Assembly: GCA_963744905.1 (NCBI GenBank)
Contig: CAVUUV010000008.1
Span: 1-64,000 of the forward strand
Source of the DNA: DATFFO01 sp963744905
GTDB lineage: Bacteria > Actinomycetota > Acidimicrobiia > Spongiisociales > ZC4RG35
DNA length: 64,000 nucleotides
Direction of reading: 5' to 3'
In this document: one piece after another, positions 33,767-42,424 of the stretch
Numbering within the stretch: the stretch's first letter is position 1
Layout: every line of letters begins with the position of its first letter
Notes under the pieces: generated by a model
The model's database searches: none
What the model was told of the DNA's origin: nothing
Seen by the model: the letters and a program-made list of their open reading frames with translations, nothing else
Translations under genes and position numbers: made by a program

Positions 33767-33798
33767 GTTCAACATAATGAACGTTCAATATAGTGAAC
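33767..33798 (-). promoter_or_regulatory. Tandem palindromic operator overlapping the XRE-cupin promoter
   Basis: GTTCA-ACATAA-TGAAC (33767-33782) is directly followed by GTTCA-ATATAG-TGAAC (33783-33798): two perfect 5-bp arms with 6-bp AT-rich centres, abutting with no gap. On the minus strand a TTGTTC -35-like and a TATGTT -10-like hexamer (18-bp spacer) lie within the site, so a bound repressor would block transcription of the regulator and operon. The AT-richness stands out from the GC-rich surroundings. Confidence 0.8.
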
Positions 33799-33861
33799 AA
33801 TTCTTCACCGTGCTTGGGAGAGCGAGGATGGTTTTCGCGACTCCCGCTCGACTGTTCGAGG

Positions 33862-34848
33862 TCAGCGCGTGTACCAGCGACACAGCGCCACGGTGAGTCG
33901 CTCCATGGTGACCCGGTGGGTGTCCTCGGGCTCGGTCTTGAGCGCCCGATCGGCCCGGAGGACGGCCTCCTGAGCCAACCGCAGCGACGAATCCGGCACC
34001 CTGCCCCGGGATCGCCACAGCCGGTCCACACGACGATCGGACGATCTCGCCCCCATCCACTTTCCCAGCGTTTCCCGATCCGGTGCGGCCGCGGCCAGGG
34101 ACCGGCGCCTGAGGTCGCCGTCGAGGGCACCCACCACTTGCAGGGGATGACCGTGGGTGAGGAAATCGGCCAGACGACGCAGGGCCTGGCCCGTATCCCC
34201 CTTCTCCAGAGCGTCCAGATAGAGGAACAGCGGCTCGTCGGGACGGTTCCTGAATCGGTCCAGGATCAGCTGGGCGGTGACCTTGCCCCGATGCTCGCGC
34301 AGCTGGTCGAGAGCCCGCCCCATGGCGGCGGTGTCGGTTCCGAATCTCTGCACCAGGGCCTCGGCAGCACCCTTCTCGAACACCAGATCGCGGGATCGGA
34401 TCTCCTGGCCCAACCATTGGGAGGCCTGACGCTCCCACATCTTCTTGATCGAGACGGTCTCTGCCCCCTCCTTGGCGACTGCGGCCAGGGATTTGGGCAG
34501 CTTGCCCTCCACCACGAGCACCACCGAGACGCTGGCCGGGTCCCGCTGTCGTATGAGCTCGGCGAGGATCTCCGCCTCGCCGACCTGCAGGCTCTGGGCG
34601 TCCACGACCATCAGGGCCTGCGCACCGCCGAACAGCGACCCCGATTGGAGGATCGGAACCGCCGGCTCCAGTTCGGCGCGCAACGACCCCTCACCCTCCT
34701 CCCCTGCCCCACGCCCGGGCACGTCGATACGCACCACATCCGAGGGTGAGACACCCGACTTCGTCAGCAGCCCTTGAGCGGATGAGAGCATCTCTTCCCG
34801 CTCACCCGGCCCGGCTCCGGACGGGCCGGAGACGACATAGAGAGACAC
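33862..34848 (-). CDS. holA: DNA polymerase III subunit delta
   Basis: Clamp-loader delta subunit that opens the beta clamp. The 328-residue protein shows the N-terminal SGPSGAGPGEREEML region in place of a functional Walker A, the strand LFGGAQALMVVDAQSL, the helical middle (WLGQEIRSRDLVFEKGAAEAL) and the C-terminal lid (FLYLDALEKGDTGQALRRLADFLTHG). Low sequence conservation is normal for this subunit. It follows the DHPS-like gene closely on the same strand. Confidence 0.88.
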   Translation of the reverse strand: MSLYVVSGPSGAGPGEREEMLSSAQGLLTKSGVSPSDVVRIDVPGRGAGEEGEGSLRAELEPAVPILQSGSLFGGAQALMVVDAQSLQVGEAEILAELIRQRDPASVSVVLVVEGKLPKSLAAVAKEGAETVSIKKMWERQASQWLGQEIRSRDLVFEKGAAEALVQRFGTDTAAMGRALDQLREHRGKVTAQLILDRFRNRPDEPLFLYLDALEKGDTGQALRRLADFLTHGHPLQVVGALDGDLRRRSLAAAAPDRETLGKWMGARSSDRRVDRLWRSRGRVPDSSLRLAQEAVLRADRALKTEPEDTHRVTMERLTVALCRWYTR

Positions 34849-34851
34849 TCC

Positions 34852-35664
34852 TCAACCTACCCGGCGATCCCACAGACGCGTCAACTCCGAGGCAACGGCG
34901 ACATCGTGAACCCGGATCATGTCCGCACCTTGCTCGAGCGCCATGGCGACGTAGGCACTCACCCAGTGGATATCGCGCTTGCGAGGGATCGGGACGAGGA
35001 GTGGGCGGTTGAGGCTCTCGAACTCGTCGGCGTGGCGTATCACCTCCAGTTGGAGACGGGTATAGGCGGTGTAATCGCCCCGGTAGTTGATAGCGATGCC
35101 CGGATCGATGATGACCCGCTCCGCCACGCCGGAGGGAAGTCCGTCCAGTAGCCGGGCGAACTCCTTGGCCGTCGTCGCCGCCTTGTCCCCCAGTAGAGCG
35201 ACCTCATCGACCGCGTGCGGATGCTCGCCATCGACGTGGACCGCCACCGCCGCCACCGCCGACCCGGACACGACTTCGACCATGGCCGGCGACCGCAACC
35301 CTCCCGTGTCGTTGACTAGGGCGGCGCCCGCATTCACGGCCGCTGCGGCAACCTCGGGCTTCCAGGTGTCGACCGAGACGATGAAGCCCCGCCCGGCCAG
35401 TGCCTCGACCACCGGCATCAACCTCGATACCTCCTCGGCCGGGTCGATGGTGGGGTTCTTCCAGTGAGAAGACTGCCCGCCCACATCGATCAGGTCGGCG
35501 CCCCAGTCCCGGTAACGCTCGGCCAGAGCCACCGCTTCCCGGGCCGAGGTGGCCACGGTTTGCTTGTTCTCCGACTCCGGTGACACGTTGATGACGCCCA
35601 TGACGTGGGTCACCCCTCCGAATCGGAGTAGATGACGGCCGGCCTGGATTTCCCCACTGAACAT
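34852..35664 (-). CDS. Dihydropteroate-synthase-like pterin-binding protein
   Basis: A 270-residue TIM-barrel of the pterin-binding family. Recognisable are HVMGVINVSPES (for GILNVTPDSF), ADLIDVGGQSS (for DIGGESTRPG), VSVDTWKPEVAAAAV, ALVNDTGG and the final MIRVHDV. The pABA loop motif and the SRKSF motif of true DHPS are altered (GQSSHWKNP; IPRKRDIHW). A classic sulfonamide-sensitive synthase is therefore uncertain; it may be a divergent FolP or a paralogue with another pterin or C1 role. The start at 35664 has a GGAGA ribosome-binding site; an earlier frame start overlaps comEC. Confidence 0.7.
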   Translation of the reverse strand: MFSGEIQAGRHLLRFGGVTHVMGVINVSPESENKQTVATSAREAVALAERYRDWGADLIDVGGQSSHWKNPTIDPAEEVSRLMPVVEALAGRGFIVSVDTWKPEVAAAAVNAGAALVNDTGGLRSPAMVEVVSGSAVAAVAVHVDGEHPHAVDEVALLGDKAATTAKEFARLLDGLPSGVAERVIIDPGIAINYRGDYTAYTRLQLEVIRHADEFESLNRPLLVPIPRKRDIHWVSAYVAMALEQGADMIRVHDVAVASELTRLWDRRVG

Positions 35665-35695
35665 GAGCGGAGTCTCCACCGATCGGATACCGACG

Positions 35696-37831
35696 TCAAC
35701 GTAGCGAGATGACGACGTCCCCATCCCGGTCAGTGCGGAGAACCCTGGTCCCGTGAGACTCGAGCGTTGCTATCACCTCCGGTGAGGGATGTCCGTAGTC
35801 GTTGGGGCCCACCGGGATCACCGCCAGTTCGGCCCCCACCGATGCCAGCCAATCGAGGTCTGAGGTGGCGGCGCCCTGATGGGGAACTTTGAGTACCTCT
35901 GCCTTCACCCCGGCCAGGTCGGCCTGGGCGTAGCTCTCTGCGTCGCCGGTCAACAGCAGCCGGGGACCGCCGTCACGGTGAACCAGGAGCACCGCCGACT
36001 GGTCATTGGGCGAGGCATACTCCCGGACGGGTCCCAGAACTTCCACCCACAGATCGCCCAACCGGCGGGTCGTCCCCACCGGCGCCGCCCTCAACCGGAG
36101 GCCGGCCCGCCGGGCAATTTCGGCTATGTGCTCCGAGGAGGGAGTCGAGTGGGGTGGGGTCGGAAACCAGAACTCGCCCACCGGCCGACGGCCTACCACC
36201 GCCTCGAGGCCGGTGGCGTGATCGGCGTGGACATGGGTCAGCACCAGCAGGTCAACCTTCGTCACCCCGTATTCGGACAGCTTCCTCTCCAGCAGGGCGG
36301 CCTCCGGCCCGCCATCGACCAGAAGCGTCGAGCCATTGGAGGCCACGACCAGGATCGAGTCGCCCTGGCCGACATCGAAGACCACTGCCCCCGGCCGGGG
36401 AACCTGATGGGAGCCACCCAGGATGACCAGGACCCCGGCCACGGCGGCAACGACGACCACGAGAGGTCGGGTTGCGCGACGTGTCGTGGCCAACCCGAGA
36501 CCGGTGGCGGCGCCGAATCCGATCCATCCCAGCTGTGGCCACCCCGCCCCGAAGCGGGCGATTTCCAGCACTCCCCGGGCACCCAGGGCCGCCAGGCGTA
36601 TGAGGGGATCCATGCCCAGGCCGACGCCCACCGTGGCGACCGTCGTGGTGACGGCCACCAGAGGAGCGGCGAGGAGGTTGGTCACCGGTGCCAGCAAGGG
36701 AATCGAACCGAACACGGCAATCAGCACGGGCGCCACCGCCAGCTGGGCGCCAACCGTCGCCGTCAGCGTCGACCCCAGCCAGTGAGGGATCCCTCCAGAC
36801 GGAAGGTGCGTGCCCACCAGGACCCCGAGTGTGGCCAGGACAGACAGGGTGAATCCGACGTCGGTGGCCAGCTCCCCGGAGACCACGACCAGTAGAACGA
36901 CCGTCGCTGCCAGCGCAGAGAAGGCGTCGAGGGCCCATCCCCCGATCCGACCCAGCAGCACAAGCGCGGCCATGACCGAGGCCCGGACGACCGAGGGTTC
37001 CCACCTGGTGGCGACCACGAAAATCGCCACGGCCAGCAGTCCCACCACGGCCCGGCGGCGGGGTCCGGCCGCCAGCGGGCCGGCTGCCATCAGCACCAGC
37101 ACCAGGAAGAGAGCCACGTTGCTGCCCGATACCGCCACCAGGTGGGAGAGCCCCGAGCGTCGCATCGCCTCCATGTCCGCTTCGGGTATGTCGGTCGTGT
37201 CACCCACCAGGAACCCCGCCAGAAGTCCTCTGTCTCTGCCCCGGCCCGAGAGCCTGTGCAACGCTCTGGCCCGGACCACGTTGCCGGTCTTCATCCAGAT
37301 AGGCGCCGAGCCAGGGACGGCCTCGACCCGGTCCGCCCTGAGCACCCCGGCGTATGGTTCCCCGCCCGCCCGGCCACTGCGGGAGAGCATCATTCCCCGG
37401 ACGATCAATTGTTCCCGGGCCTGGGCGGGAGGGGGCTCCGACAGTGAAACCAACAGCGGAATCGCTCCCGGCCGGGTGGGGAGAGGCGGGTCCGGGACCG
37501 CCAGCACCCACCATCCGTAGTCGCCCCGACGGGGATCATTCAGCAGCCGCACCGTCATCTCCACCCGGCCCGGGGCGGAGGAGTAGTCGAGGATCGCCTG
37601 CTGGCGTCGGGTCGATGCCATGCCCGAAAACACCCCCGTGGCGGTGAGAAGCAGGACCAGGGCCGTCAGGGAGCGACGGCGCCGGGGCACCATGACCAGC
37701 GCAAGGACCCCCACCGCCACGGGCCCCGTGACCCACCACGAGATTCCCCACCAGCGACCGGCCACCGCCCCCATCCAGACCGACCCCGCCCCTCCCAGCC
37801 TGACCAGGGTGCGCCGATCGAGGGCGCCCAT
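35696..37831 (-). CDS. comEC: DNA uptake channel ComEC/Rec2
   Basis: Transports single-stranded DNA through the membrane in natural transformation. The 711-residue protein has an N-terminal membrane and OB-like region (about 1-190), the competence core with many helices (about 200-460, GLSHLVAVSGSNVALFLVLV), and a C-terminal metallo-beta-lactamase-like domain (about 470-705, VFDVGQGDSILV, THVHADHATGLE, LLTGDAES, VPHQGAA). The full domain set suggests a working channel. The TGATG junction with comEA shows coupled translation. Pilus/secretion partners are not in the window. Confidence 0.93.
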   Translation of the reverse strand: MGALDRRTLVRLGGAGSVWMGAVAGRWWGISWWVTGPVAVGVLALVMVPRRRRSLTALVLLLTATGVFSGMASTRRQQAILDYSSAPGRVEMTVRLLNDPRRGDYGWWVLAVPDPPLPTRPGAIPLLVSLSEPPPAQAREQLIVRGMMLSRSGRAGGEPYAGVLRADRVEAVPGSAPIWMKTGNVVRARALHRLSGRGRDRGLLAGFLVGDTTDIPEADMEAMRRSGLSHLVAVSGSNVALFLVLVLMAAGPLAAGPRRRAVVGLLAVAIFVVATRWEPSVVRASVMAALVLLGRIGGWALDAFSALAATVVLLVVVSGELATDVGFTLSVLATLGVLVGTHLPSGGIPHWLGSTLTATVGAQLAVAPVLIAVFGSIPLLAPVTNLLAAPLVAVTTTVATVGVGLGMDPLIRLAALGARGVLEIARFGAGWPQLGWIGFGAATGLGLATTRRATRPLVVVVAAVAGVLVILGGSHQVPRPGAVVFDVGQGDSILVVASNGSTLLVDGGPEAALLERKLSEYGVTKVDLLVLTHVHADHATGLEAVVGRRPVGEFWFPTPPHSTPSSEHIAEIARRAGLRLRAAPVGTTRRLGDLWVEVLGPVREYASPNDQSAVLLVHRDGGPRLLLTGDAESYAQADLAGVKAEVLKVPHQGAATSDLDWLASVGAELAVIPVGPNDYGHPSPEVIATLESHGTRVLRTDRDGDVVISLR

Positions 37832-38433
37832 CAGGGCACGGCGACCAGATCCCTGATCGAGGCGAGTTTGGCCTCGCCGATCCCGGGAACCTCGAGCAGG
37901 TCCTCGACCTTCTCGTAGCGGCCGACTTCCAGGCGATGGGCCACGATCCTCTCGGCCAGGACCGGTCCCACCCCGGGCAGCTCCTCCAGCTGGTCGGCGC
38001 TGGCCGTGTTGAGTGGAATCGGCCCCGGCTGTGATGGGATCGAGGCGGTCCCTGCCTCGCCCGGCGGTACTGAAGGGCCGGGGACAATCACCTGCTGCCC
38101 GTCCGCCACCGTCTGGGCCAGGTTGACCACCTCGAGATCGGCACCCGGACGGGCGCCACCCGCCCGGGCTATGGCATCACCCACCCTGGCCCCCGGAGAG
38201 AGGCTGACCACCCCGGGCTCGGAAACCCACCCCGAGACATAGACCAGGACGGTGTCCTTGCCTACGGATGCGCCCTCGGTCATCGCCGGGGCGGACGGAC
38301 TCATTCCCGGGGCATCGGCCTCCAGCTCGGGAACAGGAGCCAGCGGCGTGGCCTCCACTCCCCGACCGAACCAGATCCCGGCCAGCACCGCCGCCACCGC
38401 CACGACTCCGCCGACCAGCCAGCGCCGATCCAT
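37831..38433 (-). CDS. comEA: Competence DNA receptor ComEA
   Basis: Membrane-anchored DNA-binding protein feeding ComEC. The 200 residues comprise one N-terminal membrane helix (WLVGGVVAVAAVLAGIWFG), a linker, an SLBB domain (VLVYVSGWVSEPGVVSLSPG ... VADGQQVIVPG) and a C-terminal double helix-hairpin-helix (LNTASADQLEELPGVGPVLA ... EVPGIGEAKLASIRDLV). ATG 38433 has AGGGGAGG just upstream. Adjacent to comEC as usual. Confidence 0.93.
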   Translation of the reverse strand: MDRRWLVGGVVAVAAVLAGIWFGRGVEATPLAPVPELEADAPGMSPSAPAMTEGASVGKDTVLVYVSGWVSEPGVVSLSPGARVGDAIARAGGARPGADLEVVNLAQTVADGQQVIVPGPSVPPGEAGTASIPSQPGPIPLNTASADQLEELPGVGPVLAERIVAHRLEVGRYEKVEDLLEVPGIGEAKLASIRDLVAVP

Positions 38434-38540
38434 CGCCTCCCCTGCCTTGGACCCGCCGTGGCCGCTCCCCCAATTTGTACCGGACCGGCGGCAGCCTGAC
38501 CACCCCCCTGATTCCACCAATCCGGCGGTATGGTGCCGGG

Positions 38541-39368
38541 ATGGCCCATGACCACCTGCGAGTGAAACCGGGGACGATCGTCGACCTCGCCTCACTCCCC
38601 ACCCGTTCCGATGCCGGCTGGGACGGCGACAAGAAGGAGGGCAAGAAGCGGGTCAAAGAGCTGGCCAAGCATCTGCGCAACCTGCAAAGGGTGTTCTACG
38701 CCGACGGTTCGCACAGGCTGCTGATCGTCCTCCAGGCCATGGACACCGGCGGCAAGGACTCCACCATCCGCGATGTGTTCGGGCGGATGAACCCCCAGGG
38801 CGTCAAGGTCACGTCGTTCGGCGTTCCCACCCCGCCCGAGCTGGCCCACGACTACCTGTGGCGGGTCCATCCCCACGTGCCCGGCAACGGCCAGATCGCC
38901 ATCTTCAACCGGAGCCATTACGAGGACGTGCTCGTGGTTCGGGTGGCCAACCTGGTCCCCGAGGGACGGTGGCGGAGGCGCTACGACCACATCGTCGCAT
39001 TCGAGGAGATGCTGGCCGACGAGGGGACCACGATCCTCAAGTTCTTCATCCACATCTCCAGGGAAGAACAGAAGGAGCGCCTCGAGTCGCGCCTCGAGGA
39101 CCCGGACAAGAACTGGAAGTTCAACCCCGCCGACCTCGACACCCGGGCCCGCTGGGACGATTACGCCGCCGCCTACTCGGAGATGCTGGGGCGGACTTCT
39201 ACCGCCCGCGCTCCCTGGTACGTCATTCCCGGCGACCGCAAGTGGTACCGCAAGCTCGTCATCGGCGAGATCACCATCGACCTGCTCGACTCCCTCGACC
39301 TGCATACCCGACCAATCCCGAGGACCTGTCCGGCATCGTCATCCCCGACTGACCCGACCCGGCCTTAG
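38541..39368 (+). CDS. ppk2: Polyphosphate kinase 2 (PPK2-related subgroup), C-terminal frameshift
   Basis: A PPK2 of the shorter 'related 1' subgroup (often class III, acting on AMP/ADP). Key motifs: LQAMDTGGKDSTIRDV as the P-loop, FNRSHYEDVLVVRV as Walker B, and the lid ESRLEDPDKNWKFNPADL. The last residues as read (HTRPIPRTCPASSSP) are not family-like. One missing base near 39303 would give YPTNPEDLSGIVIPD ending at 39352, the usual C-terminus. The catalytic part is unaffected. The gene diverges from comEA and is followed at once by the second copy of the nested repeat. Confidence 0.88.
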   Translation: MAHDHLRVKPGTIVDLASLPTRSDAGWDGDKKEGKKRVKELAKHLRNLQRVFYADGSHRLLIVLQAMDTGGKDSTIRDVFGRMNPQGVKVTSFGVPTPPELAHDYLWRVHPHVPGNGQIAIFNRSHYEDVLVVRVANLVPEGRWRRRYDHIVAFEEMLADEGTTILKFFIHISREEQKERLESRLEDPDKNWKFNPADLDTRARWDDYAAAYSEMLGRTSTARAPWYVIPGDRKWYRKLVIGEITIDLLDSLDLHTRPIPRTCPASSSPTDPTRP

Positions 39369-39380
39369 CGGCCCGGCGAG

Positions 39381-39490
39381 CGTTCTTTGGACGTAGGGGA
39401 ACGCCCCACCCGTTCTTTGGACGCTCAGGAACGCATAGCGATGGTAGTGGTCCAAAGAAGGGATTTAGCGTTCGTCAGCGTCCAAAGAAG
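39381..39490 (+). repeat. Nested inverted-repeat element, copy 2 (110 bp)
   Basis: CGTTCTTTGGAC occurs at 39381 and 39411 (30 bp apart). Its inverse occurs at 39449-39460 and 39479-39490 (also 30 bp apart). The 24 bases 39399-39422 are identical to the complement of 2363-2386, and the central 11 bases 39430-39440 match 2345-2355, with the same 7-bp gap between the two blocks in both loci. It starts 12 bp after the ppk2 stop as read (28 bp after the restored stop), the same orientation relative to the preceding gene as copy 1. Confidence 0.85.
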
Positions 39491-39523
39491 AGGCCGCCAG
39501 GGAGGGACCTCTCCCACCTCTCC

Positions 39524-39907
39524 TCACAGGGAGGCGACCACCTGGGCGGCCTCGACCTCCAGATCGATGGCCTGGTAGGCCCGATGATGGGACAGGCCCG
39601 CGGCCCGACCCCCTAGGTAGTCGATCAAGTAGCGGCGCAGAAAACCGAAGACGCCGAGTGTCTTCCACTGCCGCAGGTGCACCAGCTCGTGGCACAGCAG
39701 GCGGGCCACAGACTCGGGGTGACCACGGAGCAGGTCGGGCCTGACGTAGATTCCCCAGGGCAGGGTCATGGCCCCCACCCAGGCCGGCCACACACCCCTC
39801 AGCCACCACGGAGGTGGGTGCACCCGTACCGATTGCGGGTAGACGGGGAGCAGGCGCACCCGCAGAGCAGGGCTGTCGAGCCTCCCCAGCAGGTCTGCCG
39901 CCCGCAT
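39524..39907 (-). CDS. Small zincin-like protein with HEXXH motif
   Basis: A 127-residue protein with one HELVH zinc-peptidase motif (CHELVHLRQW, near residue 76) and a conserved-looking downstream glutamate (IDLEVEAAQ) that could be the third ligand. The N-terminal region contains a Trp/Pro-rich stretch (PPWWLRGVWPAWVGAMTLPW). Starts in a TGATG junction with leuS, which decides the start. It is too short for known large peptidase families; a substrate is not evident. Confidence 0.6.
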   Translation of the reverse strand: MRAADLLGRLDSPALRVRLLPVYPQSVRVHPPPWWLRGVWPAWVGAMTLPWGIYVRPDLLRGHPESVARLLCHELVHLRQWKTLGVFGFLRRYLIDYLGGRAAGLSHHRAYQAIDLEVEAAQVVASL

Positions 39908-42336
39908 CAGCGCACGACGAGGTTCACCAGTCTCGGGGGCCGGACGATGACCCGGTCCACATCTCCCCCCGAGATCCAATCCTGGATCCGTTCGGATTCG
40001 AGAGCCAACCGCTCGGCCTCCTCGGCCGTGATATCGGCGTCCACCTCGAACCGGTCCCGAACCTTGCCGTTGACCTGGATGACCATGGTCACGACCTCGC
40101 GCCTGACCAGCTCAGGATCCCATTCCGGCCAGGCCTCGGCAGCCAGCATCCCCTCGTGCCCGCGCCGCTCCCACAGCTCATGCGTGACGTGAGGAGCCAT
40201 CGGAGCCAGCAGCAGCAAAAGGATGTCGATCGCCCGGGCCATGGTCTCGGCCCGCGCCCCGCTCCGGGCGTAATCGGTGAGGACATTGGTCAGAGTCATC
40301 AGGGCGGGCACGGCAGTGTTGAAAGAGAACCGCTCGATGTCGGTGGTCACCTTCTCTATCGCCCGATGAGCCTCGGCCAGAACCTCCCGATCGGCCCCGG
40401 TCTCATCGCGGTCGACCGTCTCCCCCACCTCACCGGTGACCAGGCGCCACACCCGATCCAGGAAGCGGGCCGTGCCCTCCACGCCATTCTCGTCCCAGGC
40501 GGCGTCGTCGGTGGGCGGGCCCATGAACAGGTGATACAGGCGCAGGGCGTCGGCTCCATGCGAGGCGAGCAGGGCCATGGGGTCGACGACGTTGCCCTTC
40601 GACTTGGACATCTTGGCCCCACCCAGGGTGATCATTCCCTGGGTGAAGAGGCGGGCAAACGGTTCCTCCACCGGTGACAGGCCCATGTCGAACAGCACCT
40701 TGGTGATGAAGCGGGCATAGAGCAGATGGAGGATGGCGTGTTCGATGCCCCCGATGTATTGGTCGACCGGCATCCAGTAGCGGGCGTTCCCGCGATCGAA
40801 GATCGTCCGATCGTCGGGTGAGTCGTCGGTGAAGCGGAGGAAATACCAGGAGCTGTCGACGAAAGTGTCCATGGTGTCGGTCTCCCGCTGCGCCTCCCCT
40901 CCGCAGGCGGGGCAGGTCGTGTTTACCCAGTCCTCGGCTGTGGCCAGGGGTGACCTTCCCTTGGGCAGATAGTCCTGGACGTCGGGAAGCATCACCGGCA
41001 GATCTTGCTCGGGTACCGGCACCAGCCCGCACTCGTCGCACGACACCATCGGAATCGGAGAGCCCCAGTACCGCTGGCGACTGATCAGCCAGTCCCGCAG
41101 CCTGTAATTGACACTGCGCCGGCCTACGCCTCGGTCCTCGAGCCACCCGATGATCCGCTCCTTGGCCTCCTCCATCGCCAGCCCGTCGAGAAAGCCCGAG
41201 TTGATGGCCGGACCGTCGCCCAGATATGCCTCTCCCTCGAATTCCGGCGGCGGCTCGACGGTGCGGATGATCTCGATCCCGTACCGTGTGGCGAAGTCCC
41301 AGTCTCGCTGGTCCTGACCGGGTACGGCCATGATGGCTCCGGTGCCGTATCCCATCAGCACATAATCGGCGACGTAGATCGGCACCGGACGGCCGTTGGC
41401 CGGGTTGACGGCGTGACGGCCGGTGAATACCCCGGTCTTGTCGCCCTCCGCCATGCGCTCGATCTCCGTGATCCGCGCCGCCTGTTCCTGATAGGCCCTC
41501 ACCTCCTCCTCGGCCTCCGTCTCGTCCACGAGCTGATCGACCAGGGGATGTTCGGGGGCCAGCACGGCGAAGGTCATGCCGAAGATGGTGTCGGGACGGG
41601 TGGTGAAGACCTCGAAGGAAGCGCCCAACTCGGCCACTTCCATGGTGAAGGTGGCTCCTTCGGAGCGCCCGATCCAGTTGCGCTGCATGGTGCGGACCCG
41701 ATCGGGCCAGTGCTCCAGGTGCTCGATGTCGTCGAGCAGCCTGTCGGCGTAGTCGGTGATCTTGAAGAACCACTGGCTCAGGTTGCGCCTGACCACCTCG
41801 GCCCCGCAACGCTCGCAGAACCCGTCGATGACCTGCTCGTTGGCGAGGACGGTCTGGTCGTTGGGGCACCAGTTGACCGGCGCCTCCGCCTTGTAAGCCA
41901 GGCCTCGCTCGTACAGCTTGAGGAACAACCACTGATCCCACCGGTAGTAGTCGGGATGGTGAGAGGCCAGCTCACGGCGCCAGTCGTACATGGCTCCCAG
42001 CCGCTTGATCTGATCCGCCATGGTGGCGATCTGGGCCTCGGTGTTCTCCCGTGGCTGGACGCCGGTACCGATGGCGGCGTTCTCGGCCGGGAGACCGAAG
42101 CTGTCCCATCCCATCGGAGAGAGCACGTTGAAGCCCCGCATGGTCTGGTAGCGGGTCAACAGGTCCCCGAACGTGTAGTTGCGGACGTGCCCCTGGTGCA
42201 AGGCTCCCGAGGGATAGGGATACATGCACAGGTTGTAGAACTTGGGGCGCCCGGCCTCCTCCTCCACCTCGAACGCCCCCGACAGGCTCCAGCGCTCCTG
42301 CCATTTGGCTTCGATCTTCTGATGGTCGTAGGACAT
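39907..42336 (-). CDS. leuS: Leucyl-tRNA synthetase
   Basis: Class I synthetase that charges tRNA-Leu and edits mischarged species. The 809-residue protein shows YPYPSGALHQGHVRNYTFGD with the HIGH-like site, the zinc-type cysteine pairs, the CP1 editing domain (FTTRPDTIFGMTFAVLAPEH), the KMSKS site (GGAKMSKSKGNVVDP) and the anticodon-binding helices. Start 42336 (MSYDHQKIEAKWQERW) matches the family; an upstream ATG at about 42411 adds an unconserved tail. It diverges from tyrS across about 88 bp. Confidence 0.96.
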   Translation of the reverse strand: MSYDHQKIEAKWQERWSLSGAFEVEEEAGRPKFYNLCMYPYPSGALHQGHVRNYTFGDLLTRYQTMRGFNVLSPMGWDSFGLPAENAAIGTGVQPRENTEAQIATMADQIKRLGAMYDWRRELASHHPDYYRWDQWLFLKLYERGLAYKAEAPVNWCPNDQTVLANEQVIDGFCERCGAEVVRRNLSQWFFKITDYADRLLDDIEHLEHWPDRVRTMQRNWIGRSEGATFTMEVAELGASFEVFTTRPDTIFGMTFAVLAPEHPLVDQLVDETEAEEEVRAYQEQAARITEIERMAEGDKTGVFTGRHAVNPANGRPVPIYVADYVLMGYGTGAIMAVPGQDQRDWDFATRYGIEIIRTVEPPPEFEGEAYLGDGPAINSGFLDGLAMEEAKERIIGWLEDRGVGRRSVNYRLRDWLISRQRYWGSPIPMVSCDECGLVPVPEQDLPVMLPDVQDYLPKGRSPLATAEDWVNTTCPACGGEAQRETDTMDTFVDSSWYFLRFTDDSPDDRTIFDRGNARYWMPVDQYIGGIEHAILHLLYARFITKVLFDMGLSPVEEPFARLFTQGMITLGGAKMSKSKGNVVDPMALLASHGADALRLYHLFMGPPTDDAAWDENGVEGTARFLDRVWRLVTGEVGETVDRDETGADREVLAEAHRAIEKVTTDIERFSFNTAVPALMTLTNVLTDYARSGARAETMARAIDILLLLLAPMAPHVTHELWERRGHEGMLAAEAWPEWDPELVRREVVTMVIQVNGKVRDRFEVDADITAEEAERLALESERIQDWISGGDVDRVIVRPPRLVNLVVR

Positions 42337-42424
42337 GGGCCTCTGAGGGTACTCCCGGTAGTCCGACCCGCTGAAGCGAATATCGGTTCCGGAGCTGTCG
42401 GCGGCGGGCATTACCGTTCCCGCC

